Below, one piece after another: positions 1 to 7,703 of a DNA stretch of 48,436 nt. Position 1 is the first letter of the stretch, and each line of letters begins with the position of its first letter. The DNA comes from Promethearchaeota archaeon (GTDB lineage: Archaea; Asgardarchaeota; Lokiarchaeia; Sigyniarchaeales; SOKP01), in the NCBI GenBank assembly GCA_029838195.1, contig JALGVJ010000030.1, forward strand, positions 1 to 48,436. Reading direction: 5' to 3'. The notes under the pieces were generated by a model that worked only from the letters and a program-made list of their open reading frames with translations, did no database searches and had not been told where the DNA came from. Both the position numbers and the translations under genes were made by a program.

Positions 1-816
1 AAAGAGTATGTAGATACTCAAATTGAAAAACAAGTCAAGTCCATTCAAATTCAGTACCTCAAAGATCATTTTCTTACAAGAGAAGAATTTTTAGACGCAA
101 TGAATAAATTAGACAAGCGCTTCGAGGCCATGCAGGAGCAGATGGACAAGCGCTTCGATCAAATGGACAAGCGCTTCGAGGCCATGCAGGAGCAGATGGA
201 CAAGCGCTTCGAGCAGATGGATAAGCGCTTCGAGGCCATGCAGGAGCAGATGGACAAGCGCTTCGAGCAGATGGATAAGCGCTTCGAGGCCATGCAGGAG
301 CAGATGGACAAGCGCTTCGAGGCCATGCAGGAGCAGATGGACAAGCGGTTCGAGCAGATGGACAAGCGATTCGATGCTTTGCAGGAACAGATAGACAAGC
401 GATTTGAAAAGGTCTATGAACGTTTTGAACAAATGGATTTTGGTCGTGCTGAGATCGTTGAGGGAATATTGTATATCGTCGTAAAAAGAGAATTAAAAAA
501 AAGGGGTCATGATGTTAAATTAAAAACCCGTCAGCATTTTACAGATGAGAAATATGAAGTCCATCCCGATACAAAAGACGTGGAGATCGACATGTTGCAT
601 TTGTCCCCGAATATAATTGGAGAGGCAACCTTAAAATTAACCGATGTTGAAAAATTGAGGACTTTTATCCGCAAGATTCAATTCATCGAATCGTATTATG
701 GTGAATCCTTTGAAAGATATTTCTTTTGTTATACAATCTACGATGATGTACGAGCAGAGATAAAACCCTTGCTCGAAAAATATCGGATTGAACTCATCAT
801 CCCTGAAAAATCTTAA
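1..816 (+). CDS. Coiled-coil protein with PD-(D/E)XK-like C-terminal domain (5' end outside window)
   Basis: The reading frame is open from the first base of the window, so the gene begins upstream; the first ATG, at 100, is internal. At least 271 residues are seen. After about 33 residues comes a long coiled coil of alternating 11-residue (MDKRFEAMQEQ) and 7-residue (MDKRFEQ) units, about 100 residues in all. The C-terminal 130 residues look like the PD-(D/E)XK-type domain found in DUF3782-like proteins, with an acidic stretch KDVEIDML followed by IGEATLKL as a plausible D...E-x-K metal site; this assignment is from pattern only. Such proteins are common in archaea and cyanobacteria and their role is unknown. 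No signal peptide or membrane segment is visible. The repeat codons are far GC-richer (gac aag cgc ttc gag) than the rest of the gene, suggesting recent repeat expansion. Confidence 0.75.
   Translation, partial: KEYVDTQIEKQVKSIQIQYLKDHFLTREEFLDAMNKLDKRFEAMQEQMDKRFDQMDKRFEAMQEQMDKRFEQMDKRFEAMQEQMDKRFEQMDKRFEAMQEQMDKRFEAMQEQMDKRFEQMDKRFDALQEQIDKRFEKVYERFEQMDFGRAEIVEGILYIVVKRELKKRGHDVKLKTRQHFTDEKYEVHPDTKDVEIDMLHLSPNIIGEATLKLTDVEKLRTFIRKIQFIESYYGESFERYFFCYTIYDDVRAEIKPLLEKYRIELIIPEKS
112..405 (+). repeat. In-frame tandem 33-nt and 21-nt repeats encoding a coiled coil
   Basis: About ten units begin gacaagcgcttcgag. Long units (33 nt) encode DKRFEAMQEQM and short units (21 nt) encode DKRFEQM. The order is roughly long-short-long-short-long-short-long-long-short-long, so 54-nt (18-residue) super-repeats dominate. 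Units are almost identical at DNA level, including third positions, until the last two, which have diverged (aagcgattcgat, aagcgatttgaa). This points to recent duplication by slippage or unequal exchange inside the gene. Confidence 0.9.
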
Positions 817-852
817 TTAACCAAAATAAAGAAATTGAAAACCGTGGCTCTC

Positions 853-884
853 GTTTTTAACTGGCATAAAGAGTTGGCCACGTG
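853..884 (+). repeat. Intergenic element copy A (shared with 17496-17529)
   Basis: The run gtttttaactggc is followed after about 10 nt by ggccacgtg. The same two blocks occur at 17496-17508 and 17521-17529 with similar spacing. Here the element overlaps a hairpin: cgtggc at 843-848 pairs with gccacg at 877-882. It lies just after the coiled-coil gene and could be a transcript end, a small RNA or a remnant of a miniature mobile element. Confidence 0.4.
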
Positions 885-990
885 AATTTTTATTTTAAAA
901 AAAATCATATTCTTTATTTTAAATCATGAATTTCATGTTTGAAACGTAATTTTAAATTTAAAACAAGGTAAAGAAGTTAATTAAAAAAAG

Positions 991-1353
991 TTAAAGTATT
1001 TTTTCCAAGATTAAATCTTGAATGTAATTTATAAACTCTTCATTTTTAGCAAGTAGCAGGATTAATTCTTGATAATCTCCTGCTTCAATGGATTCAGAGA
1101 ATTTTTTAAGAAAATCATTCGGTTCAAATTTATTTTCTTTTAATTCTTGAAGCACTCGCATGAAAGGCTTCTTATTTAATATGTTTTTTGCTTTTTGGTA
1201 TATCATGTTAATTTCAGATTCATCAAAATTAATATCTTTCATGAAAATGAGCGCTTTTTTAATATTTTGGAGATTAAATACGGATTCATGTTCTTTTGAA
1301 CCGTTATATTCATTTTCTAATCCATCATCTTCATTATTTTTGTTAAAAGACAT
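991..1353 (-). CDS. Small helical protein of unknown function
   Basis: A 120-residue protein with an ATG start and no recognised family. The first 25 residues are acidic and low in complexity (NKNNEDDGLENEYNGSKEH) and probably disordered. The rest is rich in Leu, Ile, Glu and Lys, consistent with four or five short amphipathic helices. It has no membrane segment, Cys motif or catalytic signature, and is predicted cytosolic. It stands alone: the coiled-coil gene is on the other strand to its left and the broken lysine-rich gene is divergent to its right. Composition matches the surrounding AT-rich DNA, and the opposite-strand ORF has low-complexity hydrophobic content, so this strand is the likelier one. 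Nothing in the sequence assigns a function. Confidence 0.55.
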   Translation of the reverse strand: MSFNKNNEDDGLENEYNGSKEHESVFNLQNIKKALIFMKDINFDESEINMIYQKAKNILNKKPFMRVLQELKENKFEPNDFLKKFSESIEAGDYQELILLLAKNEEFINYIQDLILEKIL

Positions 1354-1495
1354 GTAAACATTACTCTAATTTTTAAGCGTTTTTTTACTCATCTTGAATT
1401 ATTTATATTTAAACTCCAAGTTATTCGTGAAATCAAGTTCAAGTAATTAATGTTTTTATTCTTAAAATCAAGTTCACACTTCATTAACGGCGTGA

Positions 1496-1527
1496 GTTTT
1501 CTAATCCTTAATGCTTTATTAGAAAAC
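1496..1527 (+). promoter_or_regulatory. Inverted repeat GTTTTCTAA...TTAGAAAAC
   Basis: A perfect 9-bp inverted repeat (arms 1496-1504 and 1519-1527, 14-nt loop) lies between the divergent genes at 991-1353 and 1584-1807. The same arm and the following tcctt recur in a hairpin at 14020-14041 directly before another start codon. It is a candidate operator or RNA hairpin; neither role is proven. Confidence 0.4.
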
Positions 1528-1583
1528 ATGAAAATTTAAATAAGGAGCATTTACATGAATGATATCTCTTAAAAAATTTAAAA

Positions 1584-1807
1584 ATGGAGAAAAATGCGGT
1601 TGAACGTACGATGGGGGATGATAAACCAAAAAAGAAAAAAAAGAATTAGATAAAGCGTTAAGAATAGGTTTTGCTAAAGTTGCTGGCGCAATCGTGGAAG
1701 AGATCACGGGGTCTGAAGCAACAGGTAAAGGTGTAAAAAAAGCGATTAAAAAGAAAAGCGTGAAAAAAGGGTTGAAAAAAGGCGTGAAAAAAGCCATGGA
1801 TGATTAA
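1584..1807 (+). pseudogene. Short lysine-rich protein gene interrupted by a -1 frameshift
   Basis: An ATG at 1584 opens MEKNAVERTMGDDKPKKKKKN and stops at TAG 1647-1649. The -1 frame continues from GAA 1643 as ELDKALRIGFAKVAGAIVEE and ends in a strongly basic tail with KKAIKKKSVKKGLKK and a terminal DD, stopping at TAA 1805-1807. The joined product would be about 74 residues: a polar basic start, an Ala/Val-rich central helix and a lysine-rich tail, as in small nucleic-acid-binding proteins. The switch point is A-AAA-AAG at 1637-1643, identical to the dnaX slippery heptamer, within an eight-A run. Explanations are programmed -1 frameshifting, a missed base in a homopolymer, or decay. A Shine-Dalgarno-like aaggag at 1542-1547 precedes another ATG at 1555 whose frame closes after five codons. 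That frame would join the 1584 frame if one T were added, which favours sequence error or decay. Confidence 0.45.
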
Positions 1808-1941
1808 ATTCGAAATAATCCTCTCATTCCCATTAAGGCTAAAATTAAATCTTAATCCATATATTTATTTTTGTAAATTTATAATTAAAAAAGTTCACGT
1901 TCTTACTTGTTGTTAATTTAAATAAAAAAAAATGTAACTAA

Positions 1942-3576
1942 TTACTGCTTTTTCAACACCTTAATAGTTTTTTCTACGACATTTTGATTTCCATGATTAT
2001 CTAAGATTTTTAGTCGTGCCAAATAAGTACCTGCTTTCTGATAGGCGTGGCGTGTTAAAATTACATCACTGGTTTCTCCATCTCCAAACTCCCACATTAA
2101 TTTTAACAGGATGCTTTTTGGGGCGTTTAATACGGTAGGAACAAAGAGAGCTTTAAATTCTTCTTCAAAAGGATAGGGAAAAATCATAAAATCACCCGAT
2201 GGAGGCGGTATTTCTTTTTTAGGTGTTATCAGGGAATTAAAATCGCTTAATGTTCCATCTGCTTTCTTGATTTCTGGGGCGGGAATTTTCATGAGATTTT
2301 GTATTATATCCACGTGAGCTTTAACCGTTCTTTCTAGCTGATTAGGCGTAATTTTTTCGATGGTATCATATTTAGTATGATAAAATATGCTTTTTCCAAT
2401 AATCATGATGCATGGTATTTTATTGAAAATGAATGGGGGGAGATCGCTGACGGGGAGCGTCTTGGCCGAAACGTAAGCTGAGGGGTACAATTCATGTTTT
2501 TGAACGCTATCAATGACTAAAGGTGCAATAATCCTATTGTCTGATATGAATAATCCTCTTTTTTCATCTTGCTCCGTTTTGATGACCGCACCGTCTGCTT
2601 GATTATAATATCCTTTAGAACCAAATCCATCCAGCATGATAAAAGTACAAATTTTAGGCAAGAGTTCTTGATATGTTTTAACGAATTTATCAACTCCTAT
2701 TAATCCTAACTCGTGTCCCGTCCATCCTACAAGCATCAAGGTCTTTTCTCGTTTTTCCAATGGTACTTGAGCAAAATATTTTGCTATTGCAATGAGACCT
2801 GCATTTGCTCCAGCATTATCCATAGCACCCGTAAACGTAGAATCCACATGCGTACCCAGTAAAATTATATCTTCTGTCGTGCCGGATAACGTTCCAATTA
2901 TAAAATTACTTTTTGCTTTTTTCTTTTCGACTACTTGTATTAAATTCACCCGTGTTGTTGAATCTTGTTGAGAACATAAGTATTTTAAAAATTGTCCATC
3001 AGGTGTACTAATGGAAACTGCCGGAATTCTTCTCTTCCAGCCATAAATACTATCAAAAGAAGCATAAGTTATCGCATCGAGAGGAGATCCATTTATTATT
3101 ATAGCTCCGAGCGCCCCTCTTTCCTTTGCTAATTCAATTGAATTAAATAACATTTCATGGCAAGTTGGATAAAAATTTAAGATCATTTTTCCTTCAATTA
3201 ATACAATTTTATTCGAAACCTTCTTCCTTTTAAAATCCATTGTAGTACCCGCTCCAACATGCGTTAATTCGGCAGTAATTCCCTCTAAATCAGTAGAACC
3301 ACTCAGGACGTAAGGAAAGCATTCAATTACATGATCCTCATCTAACAATGGCGTACTTTCCGCAAGCACGGTAAGGTGATATTTTTTAGGCCACCATCTT
3401 GGAAACGTGAATTCTTCCAATTTAACATCATCAATTCCCACTTCTCTTAATTTTGAAGCAATAAATTTTTCAGCTTCTATCGCTTCCGGCGTTCCCGCCA
3501 ATCTATATCCAAATTCGCAGATTCGTTTGGCAATATTATAAATTTCTTCCCCTTTTATCCTATCAAGTTTTTCCAT
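1942..3576 (-). CDS. M28-family zinc aminopeptidase with PA insert and C-terminal PKD domain
   Basis: A co-catalytic di-zinc peptidase that removes N-terminal residues from peptides. Counting from ATG 3576 (544 residues; a longer TTG start exists at 3594), the M28 signature is complete: THVDS with H243 and D245, AMDN with bridging D253, GHE with E289 as general base region, D316 in MLDGFG, and H400 in YHTKYDT. Residues of about 85-215 between the N-terminal helices and the catalytic core look like a protease-associated (PA) domain. Residues of about 490-544 form a PKD-like beta domain with WEFGDGE and HAYQKAGTY. PKD and PA domains are usually extracellular, yet I see no signal peptide or membrane anchor with either start; it may be cytosolic or use an unrecognised export route. 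It lies downstream of the GHMP kinase gene on the same strand, 160 nt away. The family call is firm; the substrate is unknown. Confidence 0.88.
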   Translation of the reverse strand: MEKLDRIKGEEIYNIAKRICEFGYRLAGTPEAIEAEKFIASKLREVGIDDVKLEEFTFPRWWPKKYHLTVLAESTPLLDEDHVIECFPYVLSGSTDLEGITAELTHVGAGTTMDFKRKKVSNKIVLIEGKMILNFYPTCHEMLFNSIELAKERGALGAIIINGSPLDAITYASFDSIYGWKRRIPAVSISTPDGQFLKYLCSQQDSTTRVNLIQVVEKKKAKSNFIIGTLSGTTEDIILLGTHVDSTFTGAMDNAGANAGLIAIAKYFAQVPLEKREKTLMLVGWTGHELGLIGVDKFVKTYQELLPKICTFIMLDGFGSKGYYNQADGAVIKTEQDEKRGLFISDNRIIAPLVIDSVQKHELYPSAYVSAKTLPVSDLPPFIFNKIPCIMIIGKSIFYHTKYDTIEKITPNQLERTVKAHVDIIQNLMKIPAPEIKKADGTLSDFNSLITPKKEIPPPSGDFMIFPYPFEEEFKALFVPTVLNAPKSILLKLMWEFGDGETSDVILTRHAYQKAGTYLARLKILDNHGNQNVVEKTIKVLKKQ

Positions 3577-3739
3577 ATCTCGAAACCTTTTCAATTAATA
3601 ATCCGGAATGATAAGGAGGAACATGACATTTATTATAAATTTTAAAAAAATTTCTATTTTATTATTTGCGGGGCAAGATATCTTAATTATTAATATACTT
3701 CTTTAGCAGAGACCGGAGTTAGAGCTTGTTTGAGAAAAA

Positions 3740-4858
3740 TTAATATGCTTTAACCCCATTACTTGTTTTTATAATGAAAGGTTCTCCTCCAGCATTTTCA
3801 ATAGCTCGGGTAAGTTCAGATTCCTTTCCTGGTGGAGCAAGAGCAAACATCGTGCCTCCAAAACCAGAACCATTTATTTTCGCTCCTAAAGCCCCTGAAT
3901 TCAGGCAATTAGTTATCATAGTATCAATTTTCTTGGTAGAAATTTTTATATTCATTTTCAATTGCTCGTGATGTTGATTCAATAAAGTTCCCAATTTTTG
4001 ATAAAAATAATTCAAGTTCTGGCCATTGGATTGATCTTTTAAAATGTTCACGCTATTCCTAATTAATTCTGAGGCTTTTCTCGTGAGGTCACGATTAATT
4101 ATATTACCAATTATCTTTTCTTGATGTTCTTTATTGAGATTTGGTAAAAATAGTTTCACATCCTTAAGAGACGTTTGATGGGGATCAAATTGAGGCATGA
4201 TTTCTTTCAACGCATTAAACGCTTCCGTAGCAATTTTTTTCACGAGGATTAAATCTTTTACGGTATCTTTTTTCTCTAACGAATTTCCTAAAACAAATCC
4301 GTCCAGTTTTACATTGAACTTTCGATAAGACGGCTGTTCTCTTTCACATTTTAAGTAAATCAGATTGCCATGTACAGAGATAAAATGATCCATCATCCCC
4401 CCACTTTCGTGAAATTCTTCCACTTCTGAAGCATACCCTTCTAATGCCAATTGAGAGGAAGTGAATGGCATCCCACTAATTAAATTTAAAAAATATAACC
4501 AGGCGATAATGAGGGCAGAAGAACTTGCAACACCTGCATTAATTGGAATATCCCCCGAAATTTTTACTTGGTATCCTTTATTAAATTTTATCCTTTTCCT
4601 TATAAAATGATTGTATCCGCTTTTTAAATAATCTCTATTTGTAGTATATTCGATTTCTTTATTATTCAATTTAATTTCAAATCGCTCCTTTAAATCAAGA
4701 AGGTCTACAATAAGGAAGGGTTCAGCTATTTTTTTTGCCTCTAAATAAATATATTTGGAAATAGCCATTCCAATTACCGGAAATCCAAGATAATCTTGAT
4801 GTTCTCCAAACAAACAAATCCTACCCGGCGCTCGAACTCTAATTCTATCCATGAACAT
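3740..4858 (-). CDS. Galactokinase-like GHMP sugar kinase
   Basis: A 372-residue member of the GHMP kinase superfamily, which phosphorylates small molecules with ATP. It opens with the galactokinase-type sugar site APGRICLFGEHQDY (residues about 10-23). The ATP-binding GHMP motif GVASSSA is at about 109-115, GGMMDHF holds candidate catalytic Asp157, matching GIMDQF of galactokinases, and the C-terminal motif GAKINGSGFGG is near 327-337. The length fits galactokinase rather than the shorter mevalonate kinase. GEHQDY in place of GEHTDY suggests that the sugar may be something other than galactose, for example a uronate or fucose-like sugar. It is cytosolic with no extra domains. Start ATG 4858 is followed two codons later by another ATG; either is possible. 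The 314 nt upstream hold no gene. Sugar kinase is secure; the exact substrate is not. Confidence 0.82.
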   Translation of the reverse strand: MFMDRIRVRAPGRICLFGEHQDYLGFPVIGMAISKYIYLEAKKIAEPFLIVDLLDLKERFEIKLNNKEIEYTTNRDYLKSGYNHFIRKRIKFNKGYQVKISGDIPINAGVASSSALIIAWLYFLNLISGMPFTSSQLALEGYASEVEEFHESGGMMDHFISVHGNLIYLKCEREQPSYRKFNVKLDGFVLGNSLEKKDTVKDLILVKKIATEAFNALKEIMPQFDPHQTSLKDVKLFLPNLNKEHQEKIIGNIINRDLTRKASELIRNSVNILKDQSNGQNLNYFYQKLGTLLNQHHEQLKMNIKISTKKIDTMITNCLNSGALGAKINGSGFGGTMFALAPPGKESELTRAIENAGGEPFIIKTSNGVKAY

Positions 4859-5172
4859 GAGTTTTTACCTCTTAAAATTACTTAATGAGACGAATCTTGT
4901 GATGATTAATAAGTAACGGTCTTTTATCTTTTCCTTTTTCTTCCTCCCTTTTATTCATGAATTTATCAACCATTTTCAAATTCACTGATTTTTTTCCTTG
5001 AATTTGAAATAATAATTAAGAATGTTTTTGACACCTTCTTAATAAAACGGGATCATGAAGATGGAATTCCCTATAGCTCATTCTCAAAAATAATCTAAAT
5101 TATCTTGACAGAATAGAATTCAATGATTTTAGGTGCCATGATCTTTTAAAAAGAAAAAAATACATGGCCATA
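4859..5172. other. Intergenic region without a recognised gene
   Basis: This AT-rich stretch of 314 nt separates two minus-strand genes. It contains no ORF with coding character, no tRNA-like folding pattern and no clear repeat. It probably holds the promoter of the galactokinase-like gene, but I cannot choose a single TATA box. Confidence 0.5.
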
Positions 5173-6252
5173 TTAATCTGAAGAGAAATCAAGAAGAAAA
5201 CCCGTGACTAATTTAATTGCTCCGATTAAATCATTTTTATCAATGATCGTACAAGGTGAATGAATATACCTTCCCGGCACGCTCACGACGCCACAAGGAA
5301 TCCCTGCTCTCGTTAAATGGATTGCTCCAGCATCAGTTCCGCCCCTAGATGGAACTTTAAATTGATAAAGAATATCATATTTTTCAGCAACTTTAATTAA
5401 TCGTTCGATAACCATCTTAGACGCAATCATCGAAGAATCTACCAGCGTAATTACAGGACCCTTTCCTAAAATAGAAGGACATTTTTGTGGAAGGACACCT
5501 GGCACGTCAGCAGCCGTTGTATTCTCACAAGCGATGCCCATTTCAATATTATACTTTTTGTCCAAGAAATAAGCAGAAGTTCTTGCCCCTCTTAGCCCCA
5601 CTTCCTCTTGGGTTGACCAAGAAAAACATGTAGTGCGCGGGATCTCTTTATCATGAATGTTAATTAATGTTTGAATGAGGATATTACATCCGGATCTATC
5701 ATCAAACGCTTTTCCTTTTAAAAGTCCTCCTGGCAATTCTTGAAATCCCGAATAAAGCGTGCCCACGGTGCCGACTTTTACTCCCATTTTTTCTGCCTCT
5801 TCCTTGGAACGAAACCCAAAATCTATGAATAATTTTTCCACGGGAATGGGTTTTTTTCTCTCGCTTTCTGGAACAACATGAGGGGGTAACGCTCCAATAA
5901 CGCCATGAAGACGATGATGTTCCGGTTCTACGATTACGCTTTGTCCCAATAATACACGCTCATCCCACCCTCCCATGAGCATGAAATAAGCAAATCCTTT
6001 TTCATTTATATGGGTGATGATAAATCCAATTTCATCCGTGTGAGCATCCAATAAGAGGGCGTGATGATCTTTCTGGCCATTAATTACAGCCATTAAATTT
6101 CCATGGGCGTCAATCCAATACTTATCCACGTATTGTTCTATTTCGCTAATGATGAATTGAACCACCTTTTCTTCATTGCCAGATACCCCCAGCATGTCAG
6201 AAAGTAGTCTTTGACGCTCAATTACTTGTTTTTCATTTATCTCATCAAACAT
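5173..6252 (-). CDS. M42-family di-metal aminopeptidase (glutamyl aminopeptidase/FrvX/TET type)
   Basis: A 359-residue cytosolic metallo-aminopeptidase that trims peptides, often as a dodecameric tetrahedral (TET) assembly. Numbered from ATG 6252, it shows AHTDE with H71 and D73, KAFDDRSG with the bridging D184-D185 pair, QEEVGLRGA with E216-E217 (general base and metal ligand), GGTDAGAIH, and YIHSP with H331. These are all the canonical M42 ligands, so it should be active. The reading frame extends 21 codons upstream to a TTG, but those residues are a hydrophobic low-complexity run unlike the family, whose N-terminus normally falls where ATG 6252 places it. The 186 nt upstream separate it from the divergent membrane protein gene. 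Together with the M28 peptidase it suggests peptide catabolism. The alternative, endoglucanase/FrvX-like, is an old name for the same family. Confidence 0.9.
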   Translation of the reverse strand: MFDEINEKQVIERQRLLSDMLGVSGNEEKVVQFIISEIEQYVDKYWIDAHGNLMAVINGQKDHHALLLDAHTDEIGFIITHINEKGFAYFMLMGGWDERVLLGQSVIVEPEHHRLHGVIGALPPHVVPESERKKPIPVEKLFIDFGFRSKEEAEKMGVKVGTVGTLYSGFQELPGGLLKGKAFDDRSGCNILIQTLINIHDKEIPRTTCFSWSTQEEVGLRGARTSAYFLDKKYNIEMGIACENTTAADVPGVLPQKCPSILGKGPVITLVDSSMIASKMVIERLIKVAEKYDILYQFKVPSRGGTDAGAIHLTRAGIPCGVVSVPGRYIHSPCTIIDKNDLIGAIKLVTGFLLDFSSD

Positions 6253-6380
6253 GTTAAAGAACAATAATAATAGAATAAAATTAAATCTTGTTCCTAATAC
6301 GGTTTTTGACTCCAATCAGTATTCATCATGCAATAAAAGAAAGACTATTATCACGAATGAGAATGGTTGGATATGAAGAA

Positions 6381-6388
6381 TTTATATA
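6381..6388 (+). promoter_or_regulatory. Archaeal TATA-box candidate for the 6438 gene
   Basis: TTTATATA stands about 50 nt before ATG 6438, between two divergent genes. A start site about 25 nt downstream would give a leader of roughly 25-30 nt. No strong Shine-Dalgarno precedes the ATG. This is inferred from the motif and position only. Confidence 0.45.
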
Positions 6389-6437
6389 GGTTCACGTCTA
6401 CATTTTAATTATTAGATCAAAAAAATAAGGTTATACC

Positions 6438-7703
6438 ATGGCGCATTTCTCCTTTACTGAATTTGAACGAAACATCGGAATGAGACAATTTTATGCGCTT
6501 CTCCTATTATTAATCACGCTGTCCTTGTTTTTCTTTCAAGCACTTAGATCGTACGTGCCCAGCGTGTATATTGCCATGTTTTACGTGGTCTTTGGACATG
6601 AAGTTGTGAAAAATTTCCTAATCATGATAACCTTAATTTTTTATTTATTACCCGCCATGACAAATACTCTATGTAAAAAATTTGGTATCGAAAAAATCAT
6701 GAAGTTTTCTATTTATTTCACCATTGTGAGCAGGTTATTTCTTGCTTTTCATTTACCAAATTTAATCCAAGTCCTTCTCTCGGGATTCATCATATTATTT
6801 TATTGCATGTTCTTGAGTACGTTTTTAACAAGCTGGATGAATATTAATCTCCAAATAGAATCTAATAACAAGATTACTCTGGTTGTTTTTTCTCTCTACT
6901 GCGCATTTTTACTTGATTATCTCATCAGAACTCTCGGCTTCACGGCTGATCTTTCCTTGCTTCCTCCCGGATGGCTGGCGGATTATTGGTATCTCACGCA
7001 ATACCTTTGGCTAGTAATACAAGTCCCCCTGACCGTGATTCTATTTTACTATACCCGGACCAGTTTTCCAACAATTCTCTTCACATTCCAGGAACCGAAA
7101 GAAAGAAACGTGTCCCTGACAACTAAACTTTCCCTCATTTTCATTGGAATGGGTGCTATATTTTTTCTACTATTCAATTTACTCTTATATCCAAACATTA
7201 TTTCTCATTATACGAACACGGAGTATCACCTAAATAATATCTTGAATGTTTCTGCATTGTTAATCACCGTGTTAATGATTTTAAAAATGAAACGCTCCTA
7301 TTTCATCAACATGACTGTTATGGCTATATTAAATTCATTTTGGATAATTATCTTGTTCCTATTCTTATTTTTGGGAAGATTATTAACTTATATCGCAAGC
7401 GTTCTCATTTCGATCTCTCTCATCTTTCTTTATCTCGATTTATACGTGCTATTTACTCACATGGCGCTTATCTCATTTAAATGGGAAATAATAAAAACGA
7501 TTTCAAACCTCCTTGCCATTAGTTTGGCTTTTTACGTGATTTTCTTAGTGCTCCATGTCATTTCCACCGATTGGGCCTATGTTCTTGCATTCATGAAAGG
7601 AATGGACCCCATTATCGTATTTCTCGCAGGAATAACGTGCTCCATTACTACCTTACTTTCCATCCATCTTCAACAAAAAAGAGGTGAGACTAAGCATGAA
7701 TAG
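6438..7703 (+). CDS. 12-TM membrane protein, partner of an EEP-family protein (CWH43/PGAP2IP-like arrangement)
   Basis: A 421-residue integral membrane protein. I count about twelve hydrophobic segments, near residues 17-36, 57-74, 89-105, 108-128, 147-165, 185-205, 230-251, 268-283, 291-314, 317-338, 355-377 and 389-410, with a short basic tail. There is no transporter signature such as an MFS loop motif or a Walker box. Its last codons overlap the start of the next gene (ATG 7696 against stop TAG 7701-7703), so the two are probably translated together. The downstream protein is an endonuclease/exonuclease/phosphatase (EEP) protein. Eukaryotic CWH43/PGAP2IP, which remodels GPI-anchor lipids, joins two six-helix membrane halves to a C-terminal EEP domain; the same parts in the same order as two genes is the basis of the comparison. 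Homology was not tested, and the membrane part alone shows no motif I can name. Confidence 0.65.
   Translation: MAHFSFTEFERNIGMRQFYALLLLLITLSLFFFQALRSYVPSVYIAMFYVVFGHEVVKNFLIMITLIFYLLPAMTNTLCKKFGIEKIMKFSIYFTIVSRLFLAFHLPNLIQVLLSGFIILFYCMFLSTFLTSWMNINLQIESNNKITLVVFSLYCAFLLDYLIRTLGFTADLSLLPPGWLADYWYLTQYLWLVIQVPLTVILFYYTRTSFPTILFTFQEPKERNVSLTTKLSLIFIGMGAIFFLLFNLLLYPNIISHYTNTEYHLNNILNVSALLITVLMILKMKRSYFINMTVMAILNSFWIIILFLFLFLGRLLTYIASVLISISLIFLYLDLYVLFTHMALISFKWEIIKTISNLLAISLAFYVIFLVLHVISTDWAYVLAFMKGMDPIIVFLAGITCSITTLLSIHLQQKRGETKHE

Noticed and set aside
112..405. Regular repeats that might be a CRISPR array
   Set aside because: Units are contiguous and in frame, with no unique spacers, and encode a coiled coil.
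109..432. Minus-strand open frames of 107 and 79 residues across the repeat region
   Set aside because: They are mirror images of the in-frame coding repeats on the plus strand and have low-complexity Leu/His or Cys/Ser content.
1519..1797. Minus-strand open frame of 92 residues rich in Phe and Pro
   Set aside because: It is the complement of the lysine-rich codons of the plus-strand gene; Phe runs come from AAA/AAG codons read backwards.
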